Notes under the pieces: model-generated
What the model saw: the letters and a program-made list of their open reading frames with translations, nothing else
Told to the model about the DNA's origin: nothing
The model's database searches: none
Program-made: the position numbers and the translations under genes
NCBI GenBank assembly: GCA_963788585.1
Contig: CAWBHA010000003.1
Coordinates: 1,426,001-1,490,000 of the forward strand
DNA length: 64,000 bases
Direction: 5' to 3'
DNA from: Bog-473 sp963788585
Lineage (GTDB): Bacteria > Actinomycetota > Acidimicrobiia > Acidimicrobiales > RAAP-2
Part shown: positions 26,608-35,550 of the stretch, piece after piece
How positions within the stretch are numbered: position 1 is the first letter of the stretch
Layout: each line of letters starts with the position of its first letter

Positions 26608-27825
26608 GTGAGGCAAACCATCTCCGGGACGCAGCTGCTCGACCCAGCCGTCATCGAAGAGCCGTATCGCTTCTACGAGGGACTGCGGGCTGATGCGCCG
26701 GTGTGGGAGGTACCCGGCACTGGGATCTTCACGGTGGCCACATTCCAACTTCTCGCTGAAGCCGCGAGCCGAGTGGACGACTTTTCGTCGAATCTGAACT
26801 GCCTGCTGTACCGAGACGCCCAGGGCATGCCTTGTCGGCTCCCGTTCGGCAACGCGGGAGTCCAGGCGCTGGCCACCGCAGATCCGCCGATGCACGCACT
26901 GCATAGAGGCACCGTGTTTCCTGAGCTTGTCGCCAAGCGTATGGCTGCGCTGGAACCCGACGTCGCAGAGATCGCCGAGCTGTGCGTGGCCCAGGCTCTC
27001 AGCGAGGAATCGGTGGACTTCATGGCCGCTGTCGGCAACGTCGTACCCATCACGATCATCAGTCGCCTCATCGGATTCCACGAGAGCGACCTCGACCAGT
27101 TGTTGCAGGCAGCCTTCGACTCGACCGCCATGCTGGGATCGACCCTGTCCTACGATGACTTGGTCGCGCACATCGCCCGGACCGGTGAAATCGAGGAGTG
27201 GCTATCTCACCAGCTCGCAGTCGCCATGAGCGAGCCGTCCCACGACCTTCTCGGGGCCGTCGCCGAAGGTGTCCACGCTCAGGCGTTCTCCGAAACCGAG
27301 GCCGTTGTCATCCTCCACACGTTGCTGAGTGCCGGTGGAGAATCCACCACAAGCCTGATCGGCAACGCAGTGCGTATCCTGGCCGAAGATCGAGCGCTTC
27401 AGAGCCGGCTGCGCCAGAGTCCTGAGTTGATCCCGATGTTCGTGGAGGAGGCCCTGAGACTGGAGCCACCATTCCGCTATCACATGCGCCACGTGCCACA
27501 CGACACGGCACTCGGTGGTGTGGAGATCCCCGCCGGAGCAACGGTCCTCCTGCTCTGGGGTGCGGCCAACCGTGATGCCGCAATGTTCGATCACCCGGAG
27601 TCGATCAACCTGACGCGAGAGGCACCACGGCGACATGTGGCGTTCGGTCGAGGCATCCATCACTGTGTCGGGGCGCCACTCGCTCGGGTTGAGGCGAGGA
27701 ACGTGCTGAACGTTCTGCTTGCCCGAACGAGTGACATCGGCCTTGATGCGCAGCGCCGGCCGAAGTGGGTCAACAGCCTGATGGTGCGCCGTCACGAGGA
27801 GCTTCCGGTGCGCCTGGTGGCCTGA
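26608..27825 (+). CDS. cytochrome P450
   Basis: A 405-residue soluble bacterial P450. The I-helix oxygen-binding motif is LLSAGGESTTSLIGNAVR (about residues 233-250), with Ser where most have the conserved Thr. The K-helix ExxR is FVEEALRLEPPF, and the heme loop HVAFGRGIHHCVGAPLARVEARN (about 350-372) has the axial Cys. It should need a ferredoxin and reductase, neither of which is adjacent. The sequence resembles actinobacterial P450s that hydroxylate terpenoid or steroid-like compounds, but the substrate is not visible. GTG 26608 is the first start that fits the domain; the ribosome binding site is weak. It ends at the border where base composition changes. Confidence 0.92.
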   Translation: MRQTISGTQLLDPAVIEEPYRFYEGLRADAPVWEVPGTGIFTVATFQLLAEAASRVDDFSSNLNCLLYRDAQGMPCRLPFGNAGVQALATADPPMHALHRGTVFPELVAKRMAALEPDVAEIAELCVAQALSEESVDFMAAVGNVVPITIISRLIGFHESDLDQLLQAAFDSTAMLGSTLSYDDLVAHIARTGEIEEWLSHQLAVAMSEPSHDLLGAVAEGVHAQAFSETEAVVILHTLLSAGGESTTSLIGNAVRILAEDRALQSRLRQSPELIPMFVEEALRLEPPFRYHMRHVPHDTALGGVEIPAGATVLLLWGAANRDAAMFDHPESINLTREAPRRHVAFGRGIHHCVGAPLARVEARNVLNVLLARTSDIGLDAQRRPKWVNSLMVRRHEELPVRLVA

Positions 27826-27826
27826 T

Positions 27827-27973
27827 GAGGCCTTGGACCAGGCGCCCGAGGTCCCGATCGCCTTCCTCCCGCAGTTCGTGGCGTGGGACAAGTCTGCGGT
27901 GGGTGGCGACGTGCAGGCACCGCTGAACACCTGCGCCCCGGACAGCCTTGCTGGGGTGACCGTCAAGGGCTGA
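27827..27973 (+). pseudogene. C-terminal remnant of an unidentified gene
   Basis: Between the P450 stop and the MFS gene a plus-strand frame without a usable start reads PEVPIAFLPQFVAWDKSAVG, then GDVQAPLNTCAPDSLAGVTV and KG before TGA 27971-27973. Its codon use looks genuinely coding and a Cys-containing C-terminus is apparent, but the rest of the gene is absent. It resembles the tail of a secreted or solute-binding protein; I cannot name it. Its position at the compositional border suggests a deletion, insertion junction or misassembly. Confidence 0.4.
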
Positions 27974-29216
27974 GCGCTGCGCCGTGCTCGCTGGAGCGCG
28001 GCGGCCGCAGACGGTCGTAGGCCGACATGCCCAAGGTGCCGAGGCCAAGCGACGCACCGAGCACGCAGACGCCACCCCAGCCGTACGCGCCGTAGATCGC
28101 CCCCGCCGTCACGGAGCCCACCGCACCGCCCACGAAGTAGCAGACCATGTACGCACTGTTGATGCGACTGCGGGCATCGGGGCGCAGCGCGTAGATCACC
28201 GCCTGGTTGGTGATCTGCATGCCTTGCGTCCCGATGTCGAGCACGACGATGCCGGCGATGAGCGCACCGAGCGAGGCGTGCCCCGCCCAGAGCAGCGCGA
28301 AGGAGCCCGTGAGGAGCAGGCCCGAGACGACCGTCGGCGCCGTGACCCGGGCCGAGTCGGCGAGCTTGCCGGCCAGGTTGGCCGCCGCGATGCCACCGAC
28401 GCCCACGAGGCCGAACAGGCCGATCACCGCGTTGGAGTAGTCGTAGGGGCTGGCCGAGAGGAGGAACGCCAGCGTCGTCCAGAGCACGCTGAACATGGCG
28501 AAGGCGAAGGCGCCGTGCCAGGCCCGGCGACGCAATACCGGTTCGGTGGCGAGGAGGCGCAGGGAGGAGCGGACGAGTTCGGGGTAGCGGCGGTGCGGTC
28601 GGGCGCCCTCGGCGGGCAGGGCCCGCCAGAGCACGATGGCGAAGCACACCATCAGGCCGGCCGAGAGCCAGAAGATGGCGCGCCACCCGGCCACCTCGGC
28701 CACCACGCCGGAGACGGTGCGGGCGAGCAGGATCCCCGTGAGCAGCCCGGTCATGATGCGGGCCACCACCCGTCCGCGCCTCTCCTCGGGCGCCAGGTCG
28801 GCCGCGAAGGGGATCATCACCTGGCCGGCCACCGAGACGGCGCCGACCGCCACCGAGGCCAGAGCGAAGAACCACAACGTGGGGGCGAGGGCACAGGCCA
28901 CCAGGGCCACCGCCGCCACCCCGAAGAGACGGGCGACGAGCGCCCGGCGGGGGTGCAGATCGCCGAGGGGGACGATCAGCAGCAGCCCGGCGGCGTAGCC
29001 GACCTGCGTGGCCGTGATGACCGAAGACGTGGTGCCCGGGCCGCTGTGAAAGGCGCGGGACACCTGGTGCAGCACCGGCTGCGCGTAGTAGAGGTTGGCG
29101 ACGACGGCCCCGGTGGCCACCGCCATGAGGGCGACGAGACGGCGGGAGAGGCTCCCCGGCGCCGGGCCATCGCCGCGCCGGCGGGCCGATGCGTCGGCGT
29201 CGCTCCTCGTCGCCAC
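27963..29216 (-). CDS. MFS transporter (drug:H+ antiporter type)
   Basis: A 417-residue 12-helix transporter. The N-terminal half carries NLYYAQPVLHQVSRAF at the first helix and LGDLHPRRALVARLFGV, the motif A loop. VAGQVMIPFAADLAPEERRG and the motif C-like TGILLARTVSGVVAEVAGWR follow. The C-terminal half has VLDIGTQGMQITNQAVIYAL and INSAYMVCYFVGGAVGSVTA. This combination is common in the YgaY-like subgroup of MFS permeases, presumed exporters of small molecules. It starts 42 bp downstream of ctaF on the same strand, but the function is unrelated to respiration as far as can be seen. Confidence 0.87.
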   Translation of the reverse strand: MATRSDADASARRRGDGPAPGSLSRRLVALMAVATGAVVANLYYAQPVLHQVSRAFHSGPGTTSSVITATQVGYAAGLLLIVPLGDLHPRRALVARLFGVAAVALVACALAPTLWFFALASVAVGAVSVAGQVMIPFAADLAPEERRGRVVARIMTGLLTGILLARTVSGVVAEVAGWRAIFWLSAGLMVCFAIVLWRALPAEGARPHRRYPELVRSSLRLLATEPVLRRRAWHGAFAFAMFSVLWTTLAFLLSASPYDYSNAVIGLFGLVGVGGIAAANLAGKLADSARVTAPTVVSGLLLTGSFALLWAGHASLGALIAGIVVLDIGTQGMQITNQAVIYALRPDARSRINSAYMVCYFVGGAVGSVTAGAIYGAYGWGGVCVLGASLGLGTLGMSAYDRLRPPRSSEHGAALSP

Positions 29217-29258
29217 CCGATCACGCTACCGGCGGAGGCGCCGGACCGACCGGATCGC

Positions 29259-29693
29259 CTAGATGTTGCCCCCCCGCCGGCTTTCGGCGGTGACGCCGGT
29301 CAGCGCGGTGAGGATGAGCGGCACGGCCAGGAAGGTCAGCCAGACACCGAAGACCATCGAGAGCACCAGGAGAAAGGCACCCATGCCCATCACGAACGGC
29401 CAGATGGACGAGCCCGGGAACGAGTCGATGGTGCCGGCGCCGTCGGCCATCTCGGCGTCGTCGAGGTCTTCGGGCCGTTCGCCCGACGCCGGGATCTTGC
29501 CCCAGAAGAAGACCCTGTGGCCGTGGAAGCGCCGGTGCCAGAAGAAGTAGTAGGAGCCGGGCAGGAAGCCGAGCAGCGTCGCGCCGAGCAGCATCACGCC
29601 CCCGCCGTCGTCGTAGCCCCAGAACCAGTACCAGATGCCGATGCCGCCGAAGAAGGCGCCGAGGAAGAGCAGGAAGAGCGACTCGACCTTCAT
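29259..29693 (-). CDS. ctaF: cytochrome c oxidase subunit IV, actinobacterial CtaF type
   Basis: A 144-residue protein of four membrane helices: ESLFLLFLGAFFGGIGIWYWF, GGVMLLGATLLGFLPGSYYFF, WPFVMGMGAFLLVLSMVFGV and FLAVPLILTALTGVTAESRR. Between helices 2 and 3 lies HRRFHGHRVFFWGKIPASGERPEDLDDAEMADG, an actinobacterial hallmark (E/DLEDADIADGAGTIGSF...WP). It stabilises the aa3 oxidase. Its ATG overlaps the ctaD stop by four bases, so both are one transcript. Confidence 0.9.
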   Translation of the reverse strand: MKVESLFLLFLGAFFGGIGIWYWFWGYDDGGGVMLLGATLLGFLPGSYYFFWHRRFHGHRVFFWGKIPASGERPEDLDDAEMADGAGTIDSFPGSSIWPFVMGMGAFLLVLSMVFGVWLTFLAVPLILTALTGVTAESRRGGNI

Positions 29694-31474
29694 ACGCCTG
29701 CGTTGACCTTTCCGTTCGTCTTACCGTTGGTGTGGGCCGCCTTGCCGTGCGGGAGGTTGAGCGCGTCGGGGTGGTTGTAGTCCCACGTCGGGCGCTCGGA
29801 GCGAATCGGCGGCAGGTGCGTGTAGTTGTGGTGCGGCGGCGGCGAGGTGGTGAACCACTCGAGCGTCTGGGCGTCCCACGGGTTGTTGCCGGCCGCGATG
29901 GGCTTGCGCCACGACACGACGAAGTTCACCAGGAGGAAGGCGAAGGACGCCCCGATGATGAAGGCCCCCACGGTCGAGACGATGTTGTAGCTCTGCCAGC
30001 CCAGATTGGACGGGTAGGAGGCCACGCGCCGGGGCATGCCGAGCAGGCCGACGACGTACTGGGGCATGAACGTGATCCAGAAGCCGATGAACATCAGCCA
30101 GAAGTGCCATTTGCCGAGGCTCTCGCGCAGCATGCGGCCGAACATCTTCGGATACCAGTAGTAGAGGCCGGCGAACCCGGCGAAGACCGCGGTGCCGAAG
30201 AGCACCTGGTGGAAGTGGGCCACCACGAAGTAGGTGTCGTGGGTGGCGAAGTCGATCGGGGGCGAGGCCAGCATGATGCCGGTGACGCCACCCATGAGGA
30301 AGGCGAAGAGGAACCCGATGCTGAAGAGCATGGGTGTCGTGAATTGGAGCTGCCCGTGCCACATCGTCCCGATCCAGTTGAAGAATTTGATGCCGGTCGG
30401 CACGGCGATGAGCAGGCTGAGGAACGAGAAGAACGGGAGTAGCACGGCACCCGTCGTGAACATGTGGTGGGCCCAGACGCCCGTGGACAAGGCGGCGATC
30501 GCCATCGTGGCGAAGACCATGCCCTTGTAGCCGAAGACCGGCTTGCGGGAGAAGACCGGCAGGATCTCGGTCACGATGCCGAAGAAGGGCAGGGCGAGGA
30601 TGTAGACCTCGGGATGGCCGAAGAACCAGAACAGGTTCTGCCACAGCAGCGGTGAGCCACAACTTCGCATGGGCGCCCCGTTGACTAGATGGCAGCCGAC
30701 GGCCGTGAAGATGTGGGTGTTGAAGTGGCGGTCGCAGAACAGCATCACCAGGGCGGCCGTCAGCACAGGGAAGGCGATGAGGATCAGGATCCCGGTCACC
30801 AGCATGTTCCAGGTGAAGATCGGCATGCGGAACATGGTCATGCCCGGCGCGCGCAGGTAGAAGATCGTCGCGCACAGATTGACCCCGGTGAAGATGGCCG
30901 AGAACCCGGTGAGGACCAGGGCCATGATCCAGACGTCGGGCCCCGCCCCCGGCGAGCTCGTGGCGCTCGAGAGCGGCGCGTAGGCGACCCAGCCGAACTG
31001 CGCGGCACCGCCGGCCACGAAGAAGCCCAGCATCATCGTGATGGAGCCGGTGAGGTAGAGCCAGTAGCTCAGTGCGTTGAGGCGCGGGAAGGCCATGTCG
31101 GGCGCGCCGATCTGAAGGGGCACGATGAAGTTGGCCAGGCCGCCGAAGGCGAAGGGACCGGCGAAGAGGTACAGCATCAGGCTGCCGTGCATGGTGAACA
31201 GCGCGTTGTACTGGGCGAAGCTCAGCAGCGACGAGTGCGGCGACGAGAGCTGTAGCCGCATCAGCAGCGCCATGATCCCCGAGATGTAGAAGATCACGAT
31301 CGCCGTGATCATGTAGCTCAGGCCGATGACCTTGTGGTCGGTCGAGGTGAGCCACTTGAGGATGCCCGTCGGCCCGTGCTCCTCGTGGCCGTGCGGCTCG
31401 TGGCCGTCGTGCCCGTCCGGCGCGAGCGGCGGAAGGTGGAGCTGTGTCTCGACGGGTTCGATGACGTCAGTCAC
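29690..31474 (-). CDS. ctaD: cytochrome c oxidase subunit I
   Basis: A 594-residue 12-helix heme-copper oxidase subunit, the site of O2 reduction and proton pumping. Ligands are visible: low-spin heme His in LFTMHGSLMLYLFAGPFAFG, CuB His and cross-linked Tyr in FWFFGHPEVYILALP, the CuB His pair in GVWAHHMFTTG, and the heme a3/a His pair in TYFVVAHFHQVLFGT. The Glu of the GHPEVY motif marks the A-type family. An N-terminal His/Gly-rich stretch and a C-terminal Lys/Asn tail (AAHTNGKTNGKVNAG) are lineage-specific. It overlaps ctaC by four bases. Confidence 0.96.
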   Translation of the reverse strand: MTDVIEPVETQLHLPPLAPDGHDGHEPHGHEEHGPTGILKWLTSTDHKVIGLSYMITAIVIFYISGIMALLMRLQLSSPHSSLLSFAQYNALFTMHGSLMLYLFAGPFAFGGLANFIVPLQIGAPDMAFPRLNALSYWLYLTGSITMMLGFFVAGGAAQFGWVAYAPLSSATSSPGAGPDVWIMALVLTGFSAIFTGVNLCATIFYLRAPGMTMFRMPIFTWNMLVTGILILIAFPVLTAALVMLFCDRHFNTHIFTAVGCHLVNGAPMRSCGSPLLWQNLFWFFGHPEVYILALPFFGIVTEILPVFSRKPVFGYKGMVFATMAIAALSTGVWAHHMFTTGAVLLPFFSFLSLLIAVPTGIKFFNWIGTMWHGQLQFTTPMLFSIGFLFAFLMGGVTGIMLASPPIDFATHDTYFVVAHFHQVLFGTAVFAGFAGLYYWYPKMFGRMLRESLGKWHFWLMFIGFWITFMPQYVVGLLGMPRRVASYPSNLGWQSYNIVSTVGAFIIGASFAFLLVNFVVSWRKPIAAGNNPWDAQTLEWFTTSPPPHHNYTHLPPIRSERPTWDYNHPDALNLPHGKAAHTNGKTNGKVNAGV

Positions 31475-32379
31475 CCTTCAGGGTCACCTCCCGTGTTCCC
31501 GGTGTTGCCGGAGTTGCCAGAGTAGCTCGGCGCGGTGCCGTTGATGTTGGCGTGCACCCCGGCCGGGAGCTGCCCGATGGCGTTGGGGTGTGTCCGTTGG
31601 AACGCACCGGTCACCCGCAGCCAGCTCTGGTAGGCGGGGGGCGAGACGGAACGCACGTTGAAGAACATCAAGGAGTGGTAGAGGCCGCACAGCTGGGTGC
31701 ACTGGCCGCGATACACCCCGTCGTGGATCACGTTGAAGTCGAACGACGTCCAATAGCCCGGACTGGCGTAGCGGCTGAAGTTGAACTCGGGCACGTAGAA
31801 CCCGTGCAGGACGTCGTAGGAGCGCAGGTAGATCCGTACCGTCTCGCCGGTGGGCACCATCATCGTGGGGGCGTCGGTGGTCTGGCCGATCACCTTGACC
31901 CCGTTGTCGTACTGGAACTCCCAGCCCCACTGGAACGCGAAGACGTGGATCTCCGCGTACGGGTTGGGCTCGACCGCGGTGACCGTGTTCTCCACCACCA
32001 CGGTGGCGGCGAAGAGGCCGAACACGATGAGGATGGGGACCACCGTGTACCCGATCTCGAGGATCGTGTGGTACTGGGTCTGCTTCGGAATCTCGTCGGA
32101 GCGACGCCGGTAGCGGAAGACGGCCCACAAGATGAGCAGGAAGACGAAGCCGCCGACGATGAGGCCGGCGATGAAGAAACCCTGCCAGAGGTGGAAGGTG
32201 GAGCGGGCCTGGGTGGTGGCGCCCTTGTAGGCCCCGAAGGTGGGGAGCTGGCACCCGGTGAGGAGAAGGGCGCCGAGGGCGATACTCGCCGCGACGGCCA
32301 GCCGGCGGCGGGGGCTCTTGGGGCTGCGAGCTGGGACTTCGGGCGTGTCGGCAGGAGGGCTGGTCGGCGACGAGTCCAC
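31471..32379 (-). CDS. ctaC: cytochrome c oxidase subunit II (lipoprotein)
   Basis: A 302-residue subunit that passes electrons from cytochrome c through CuA. Residues 1-45 contain a lipobox (LLLTGC), so the N-terminus is lipid-modified. Two membrane helices follow (GFFIAGLIVGGFVFLLILWAVF and IGYTVVPILIVFGLFAATVVV). The outer cupredoxin domain has VFAFQWGWEFQYDNG and the CuA site RGQCTQLCGLYHSLMFFNV. The usual Glu between the two Cys is Gln here, which may alter the Mg2+-side contact but not the copper ligands Cys, Cys, His and Met. A Gly/Asn-rich tail ends the protein. It is the first gene of ctaC-ctaD-ctaF; subunit III is not in the window. Confidence 0.95.
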   Translation of the reverse strand: MDSSPTSPPADTPEVPARSPKSPRRRLAVAASIALGALLLTGCQLPTFGAYKGATTQARSTFHLWQGFFIAGLIVGGFVFLLILWAVFRYRRRSDEIPKQTQYHTILEIGYTVVPILIVFGLFAATVVVENTVTAVEPNPYAEIHVFAFQWGWEFQYDNGVKVIGQTTDAPTMMVPTGETVRIYLRSYDVLHGFYVPEFNFSRYASPGYWTSFDFNVIHDGVYRGQCTQLCGLYHSLMFFNVRSVSPPAYQSWLRVTGAFQRTHPNAIGQLPAGVHANINGTAPSYSGNSGNTGNTGGDPEG

Positions 32380-32531
32380 GACGCTGACACTAGCGAACCC
32401 CGCCCAAGAACTGGAATTGGCGAGGGGCCCCGGTCTGCGTGGCCGCGTGCGCCCGGACCCGGCTCGGGCGCGGCGGCGAGCGGATCAGTGCGCGGTGGGT
32501 GCGGCTGCGCCGCGGGCGCGGCCGCGGGTGC

Positions 32532-33815
32532 GGTCGACTCGTTGGAAGCCCAGGTGAAGACCCCCCGCGCCATGGTTGACGTCGCCCGGGCGGCCCGCGC
32601 CGCGAAGACCTGCTGACGCGCCCGCTGGACGCCCTCGTCGGCCGGGTCGGCCAGCCAGGCGTGCTCGGCCAGGTGCCCGGCGAGGCGGAGGGCCCCGTCG
32701 GCTCGAGCCGCCTCGGATTCGGGCGCATCGCTCGCGGCCGCCAGCAGCTCGAGTGCGCGGTCGGCCAGGGCGCCGGCGCCGCCGGCGAGCGCCGCCAGCT
32801 CGGCGGCGACTGCCCGCTCGGGCGCCGGCTTGAGCGTGGCCGGGTTGCCGTCCCACCACCCCCCGTACTGGCGCCAGACGGTGTGCACGACGAACTCGGG
32901 CTCGTCGTAGACCGGGCGGAGATAGGGCCGGGCCTCCAGTGCCTCGGGCGGGCGCACGGTGTGGATGGCGTCATCGAGGCGGCCACCGGCGTTCATGACG
33001 GCCAGCGTCTGATCGACGAGGGAGTCGAGAAGGTCCGCCGTGTCGGTCAGCGCCTGGCGGACCCGGTCGGCGCCGATGACCGGGAACCCGTGCCCGGGCA
33101 GGAGGAACTCGGCGTCGAGCGCGAGCATGCGGCGCAGGGCATCCGCCCACTCACGCGGATAGCGCTGCACCTTTTGGGGGTTGCCGGCGTTGGGCGAGGC
33201 CCAGATGAAGAGGTCACCGCAGCACAGGACGCGGGCGTCGGCCTGCCAGGTGATGGTGTGGTCGTCGGTCTCGCCCTTCTCGTGCCGCAGGGCGAAGTCG
33301 ACGCCTCCCACCGACACGTCGAGCGTGTCGTGGTAGGTCCGGTCGGGGTAGCGGTACTCGGTCGGCCAATTGAGGTCGGTGAAGCCGAACTGGCGGCGGT
33401 TGATGATCGTGTTGTAGCCCGCGGTGAAGATGTAGCGGTCGAAGCGGGCGGGCAGCGCGTGATGCGCGATGACCTCCGGGGCGGCCCAGCCCTCCGAGGC
33501 GGCCTCCTCCTCCCACACCGGCACGCCGAAGACGTGGTCGATGTGCCCGTGGGAATAGACGGCGGTGTTGAGCCGGTCCGGGCTCCAGCTGCGGATGTCG
33601 TCGTGGACGACCTTGGCCAGTGGCGCGCTCCCGGTGTCGACCAGGACGAGGCCGTCCGCCGTGATGAAGGAGGACACGTTGGCGAAGGAGGGGCAGAAGC
33701 CCACGCCGTCGGTGATCTCGACGAACCCGCCCATGTGGTCGACCGGGTGGAAGGTGGTGGTCGAGAGCTCGCCGTTCCAGAGCCGATCGGCGACGGAGAG
33801 GACGTCAGAGGACAC
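32532..33815 (-). CDS. MBL-fold alkyl sulfatase-like hydrolase, 3' end uncertain
   Basis: The recognisable protein is about 428 residues. A metallo-beta-lactamase domain has AVYSHGHIDHVFGVPVWEEE (HxHxDH, about residues 87-106), HEKGETDDHTITWQADARVL, CCGDLFIW (Asp) and EFLLPGHGFPVIG (His). The alkyl-sulfatase dimerisation domain follows: DEPEFVVHTVWRQYGGWWDG, ALAGGAGALADRALELLAA, ending STMARGVFTWASNES. Family members end soon after this point. Here the frame stays open, as a Pro/Arg/Ser-rich tail, to 31890 and overlaps ctaC by 490 bases in another phase. A frameshift near 32.4-32.53 kb would instead end it at 32485 or 32390. Substrate could be an alkyl sulfate ester. It lies upstream of ctaC. 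Confidence 0.78.
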
Positions 33816-33935
33816 GGACGTGAGAGGATACAGACGTCAGAACCCAGACGTCGGAGATGCGGGATTCACGACAAACGGCTCAAAGGGACCTCCTTGGTGG
33901 AGGTGCGGCAGCCGGGATCGACACCGGCCCAGGCG

Positions 33936-34172
33936 TCAGGCGCCCGGAGCCTTCTCCTCGGCCGAGGGTGCCGGCGTATCGGCGGCGGGGGACGTGGTGG
34001 TGACGGTCGTGGTCGTACTCCCCGTCTTTCCTTCTTCCAAGCCCTTCTCGAACTGGTTCTTGGCCGAACCGAGGTTGCGTGCCAGCTTGGGGATGGCGGC
34101 ACCACCGAAGAGGAGCACGACGAGGACGATGGCCACGATCAGCAGGTCCGGTCCGAAAATGTCAGCGAGCAT
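33936..34172 (-). CDS. tatA: Sec-independent translocase subunit TatA/E-like
   Basis: A 78-residue protein with an N-terminal membrane helix (LADIFGPDLLIVAIVLVVLL), the FGG hinge (LLFGGAAIPKLARNLG) and an amphipathic helix with KLARNLGSAKNQFEKGLEEG, then a Thr/Ser/Pro-rich tail. This is the TatA/TatE layout that forms the Tat pore. AAGGAG seven bases before ATG 34172 decides the start over the GTG at 34187. tatB and tatC are absent nearby. The Tat-exported cholesterol oxidase at 4 kb is a potential client in the same window. Confidence 0.85.
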   Translation of the reverse strand: MLADIFGPDLLIVAIVLVVLLFGGAAIPKLARNLGSAKNQFEKGLEEGKTGSTTTTVTTTSPAADTPAPSAEEKAPGA

Positions 34173-34298
34173 CAGAATCTCCTTCACCCGGGTCCACGTG
34201 GCGGTGAACGGGATCCCAGGTTAGACCCATTCCCACCCGGCAGTGCCCGCAGCACCAGCGCTCCCAGCAGGCCGGAGTGTCGCGCCTGGTGTTCGGAG

Positions 34299-34703
34299 TC
34301 AGCCCGCCAGCAGGATGCCCATGGCCAGCGCCGCGACACTGGCGGTGCCGGCAACCGAGCCCCACACGGCCAACTGGGCCTTGGTGGTCGCCCGCTGGTG
34401 CAGGAAGGCACCCAGGCCGGCCAGGAGGACGACCACGATCTTGGCCACCAGCACCGCCTTCCAGGCCGCGCTCTGATCGGCCCAGGTGAAGGTGGTGACG
34501 TTCCAGATCCCCGTGACCACCAGGACGACGTAGGCCGGCCATGCCAGGCGGGCGAACGCCCGGGCGAGCGCCTTGGGCGCGTCGTCCCCGAGCTGGCGGG
34601 CCGGGCCGACCAGCCCCATCATCACGATCTGCCCACCCACCCACACCGCCGCCGCCAGCACGTGGAGGGTGAGGCGGACGGTGTCGAGGGCAGGTGCCAG
34701 CAC
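34299..34703 (-). CDS. CopD-like integral membrane protein
   Basis: A 134-residue protein of four membrane helices: TVRLTLHVLAAAVWVGGQIV, LARLAWPAYVVLVVTGIWN, WKAVLVAKIVVVLLAGLGAF and GSVAGTASVAALAMGILLAG. The first helix has LHVLAAAVWVGG, the His/Trp pattern of CopD-type (copper resistance or heme-related) proteins. Its start is four bases after the stop of the enoyl-CoA hydratase gene, so it is cotranscribed. The role is not established; copper delivery to the nearby oxidase is a speculation. Confidence 0.75.
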   Translation of the reverse strand: MLAPALDTVRLTLHVLAAAVWVGGQIVMMGLVGPARQLGDDAPKALARAFARLAWPAYVVLVVTGIWNVTTFTWADQSAAWKAVLVAKIVVVLLAGLGAFLHQRATTKAQLAVWGSVAGTASVAALAMGILLAG

Positions 34704-34707
34704 GCGG

Positions 34708-35481
34708 CTACTTGCCCTGCCAGTTCGGCGCGCGCTTCTCCGCGAAGGCGATCGGTCCCTCCATGGCGTCGGCGGAGGAGAACACGACCTCGACGGCCTC
34801 GGCGTTGATCCGCCACCCGTCGGACTCGGGGACCTCCGCGGCCCGCTTCATGACCATCTTGGAGAAGCGCACGGCGAGGGGCGCGTTGGCCGCGATGCGC
34901 TCGGCCAGCGCGAGGGCCTCGTCGAGCAGCGCGTCGGCCGGCACGACCGCGTTGACCAGACCGAGTGCGCGGGCGCGCTCGGCGTCGATGGGATCGCCGG
35001 TCATCGCCAGCTCGAGCGCCACCGCCATGGGGAGCCGCTTGGGCATGCGGATCAGGCCGCCCGCGCCCGCGATGAGTCCCCGCTTGGCCTCGGGGATGCC
35101 GAAGGTGGCGTGCTCGGCCGCCACGACGAGGTCGCAGGACAGCATGATCTCGAACCCGCCGGCCAGCGCCGGTCCATTGACCGCGGCGATGATCGGCTTG
35201 GGGAACTCGCGACGCGTCAAGCCGGCGAAACCGCCGGTGGCCGACATGATCAGGGCCGCCTCACCACCGCTGAAGGCCTTCAGATCCATGCCGGCGCTGA
35301 AGGCCTTGTCGCCGCTGCCGGTGATGACGACGACCCAGCAGTCGCGGTCCGCCGTGAGCTCGTCCATGATCGCCGACATCGCGGTGCTGACGGCACCGTT
35401 GATGGCGTTGCGCGCTTCGGGTCGGTTGATGGTGAGGATCTCCACGTTGCCGCGGCGGTCCCGCAGCACTTCGTCTGCCAT
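34708..35481 (-). CDS. enoyl-CoA hydratase/isomerase (crotonase) family protein
   Basis: A 257-residue crotonase fold enzyme that likely hydrates enoyl-CoA esters in beta-oxidation. The CoA-binding and oxyanion loops are KAFSAGMDLKAFSGGE (about residues 58-73) and AAVNGPALAGGFEIMLSCDL (about 103-122). Both catalytic-position Glu residues are present, in GGFEIML and ATFGIPEAKRGLIAGAGGL. The C-terminal helix region (DAMEGPIAFAEKRAPNWQGK) closes the active site and ends as in the mycobacterial EchA proteins. In this genome context, fatty acid or steroid side-chain breakdown is likely. ATG 35481. Confidence 0.9.
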   Translation of the reverse strand: MADEVLRDRRGNVEILTINRPEARNAINGAVSTAMSAIMDELTADRDCWVVVITGSGDKAFSAGMDLKAFSGGEAALIMSATGGFAGLTRREFPKPIIAAVNGPALAGGFEIMLSCDLVVAAEHATFGIPEAKRGLIAGAGGLIRMPKRLPMAVALELAMTGDPIDAERARALGLVNAVVPADALLDEALALAERIAANAPLAVRFSKMVMKRAAEVPESDGWRINAEAVEVVFSSADAMEGPIAFAEKRAPNWQGK

Positions 35482-35550
35482 GGTGCTCCCTTCGCTGGTC
35501 CCGCGCTGACGCGGTCGGGCCTGGGTCCCGTCGAGACTAGATGCGCAGGG

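Noticed and set aside
27984..29780. Long plus-strand frame across the MFS and ctaF genes
   Set aside because: It is rich in Arg, Gly, Asp and His as expected for antisense of GC-rich membrane protein genes, and the opposite strand has clear MFS and CtaF families.
32661..34808. 715-codon plus-strand frame
   Set aside because: It mirrors the MBL, TatA and CopD genes on the other strand and has no domain of its own.
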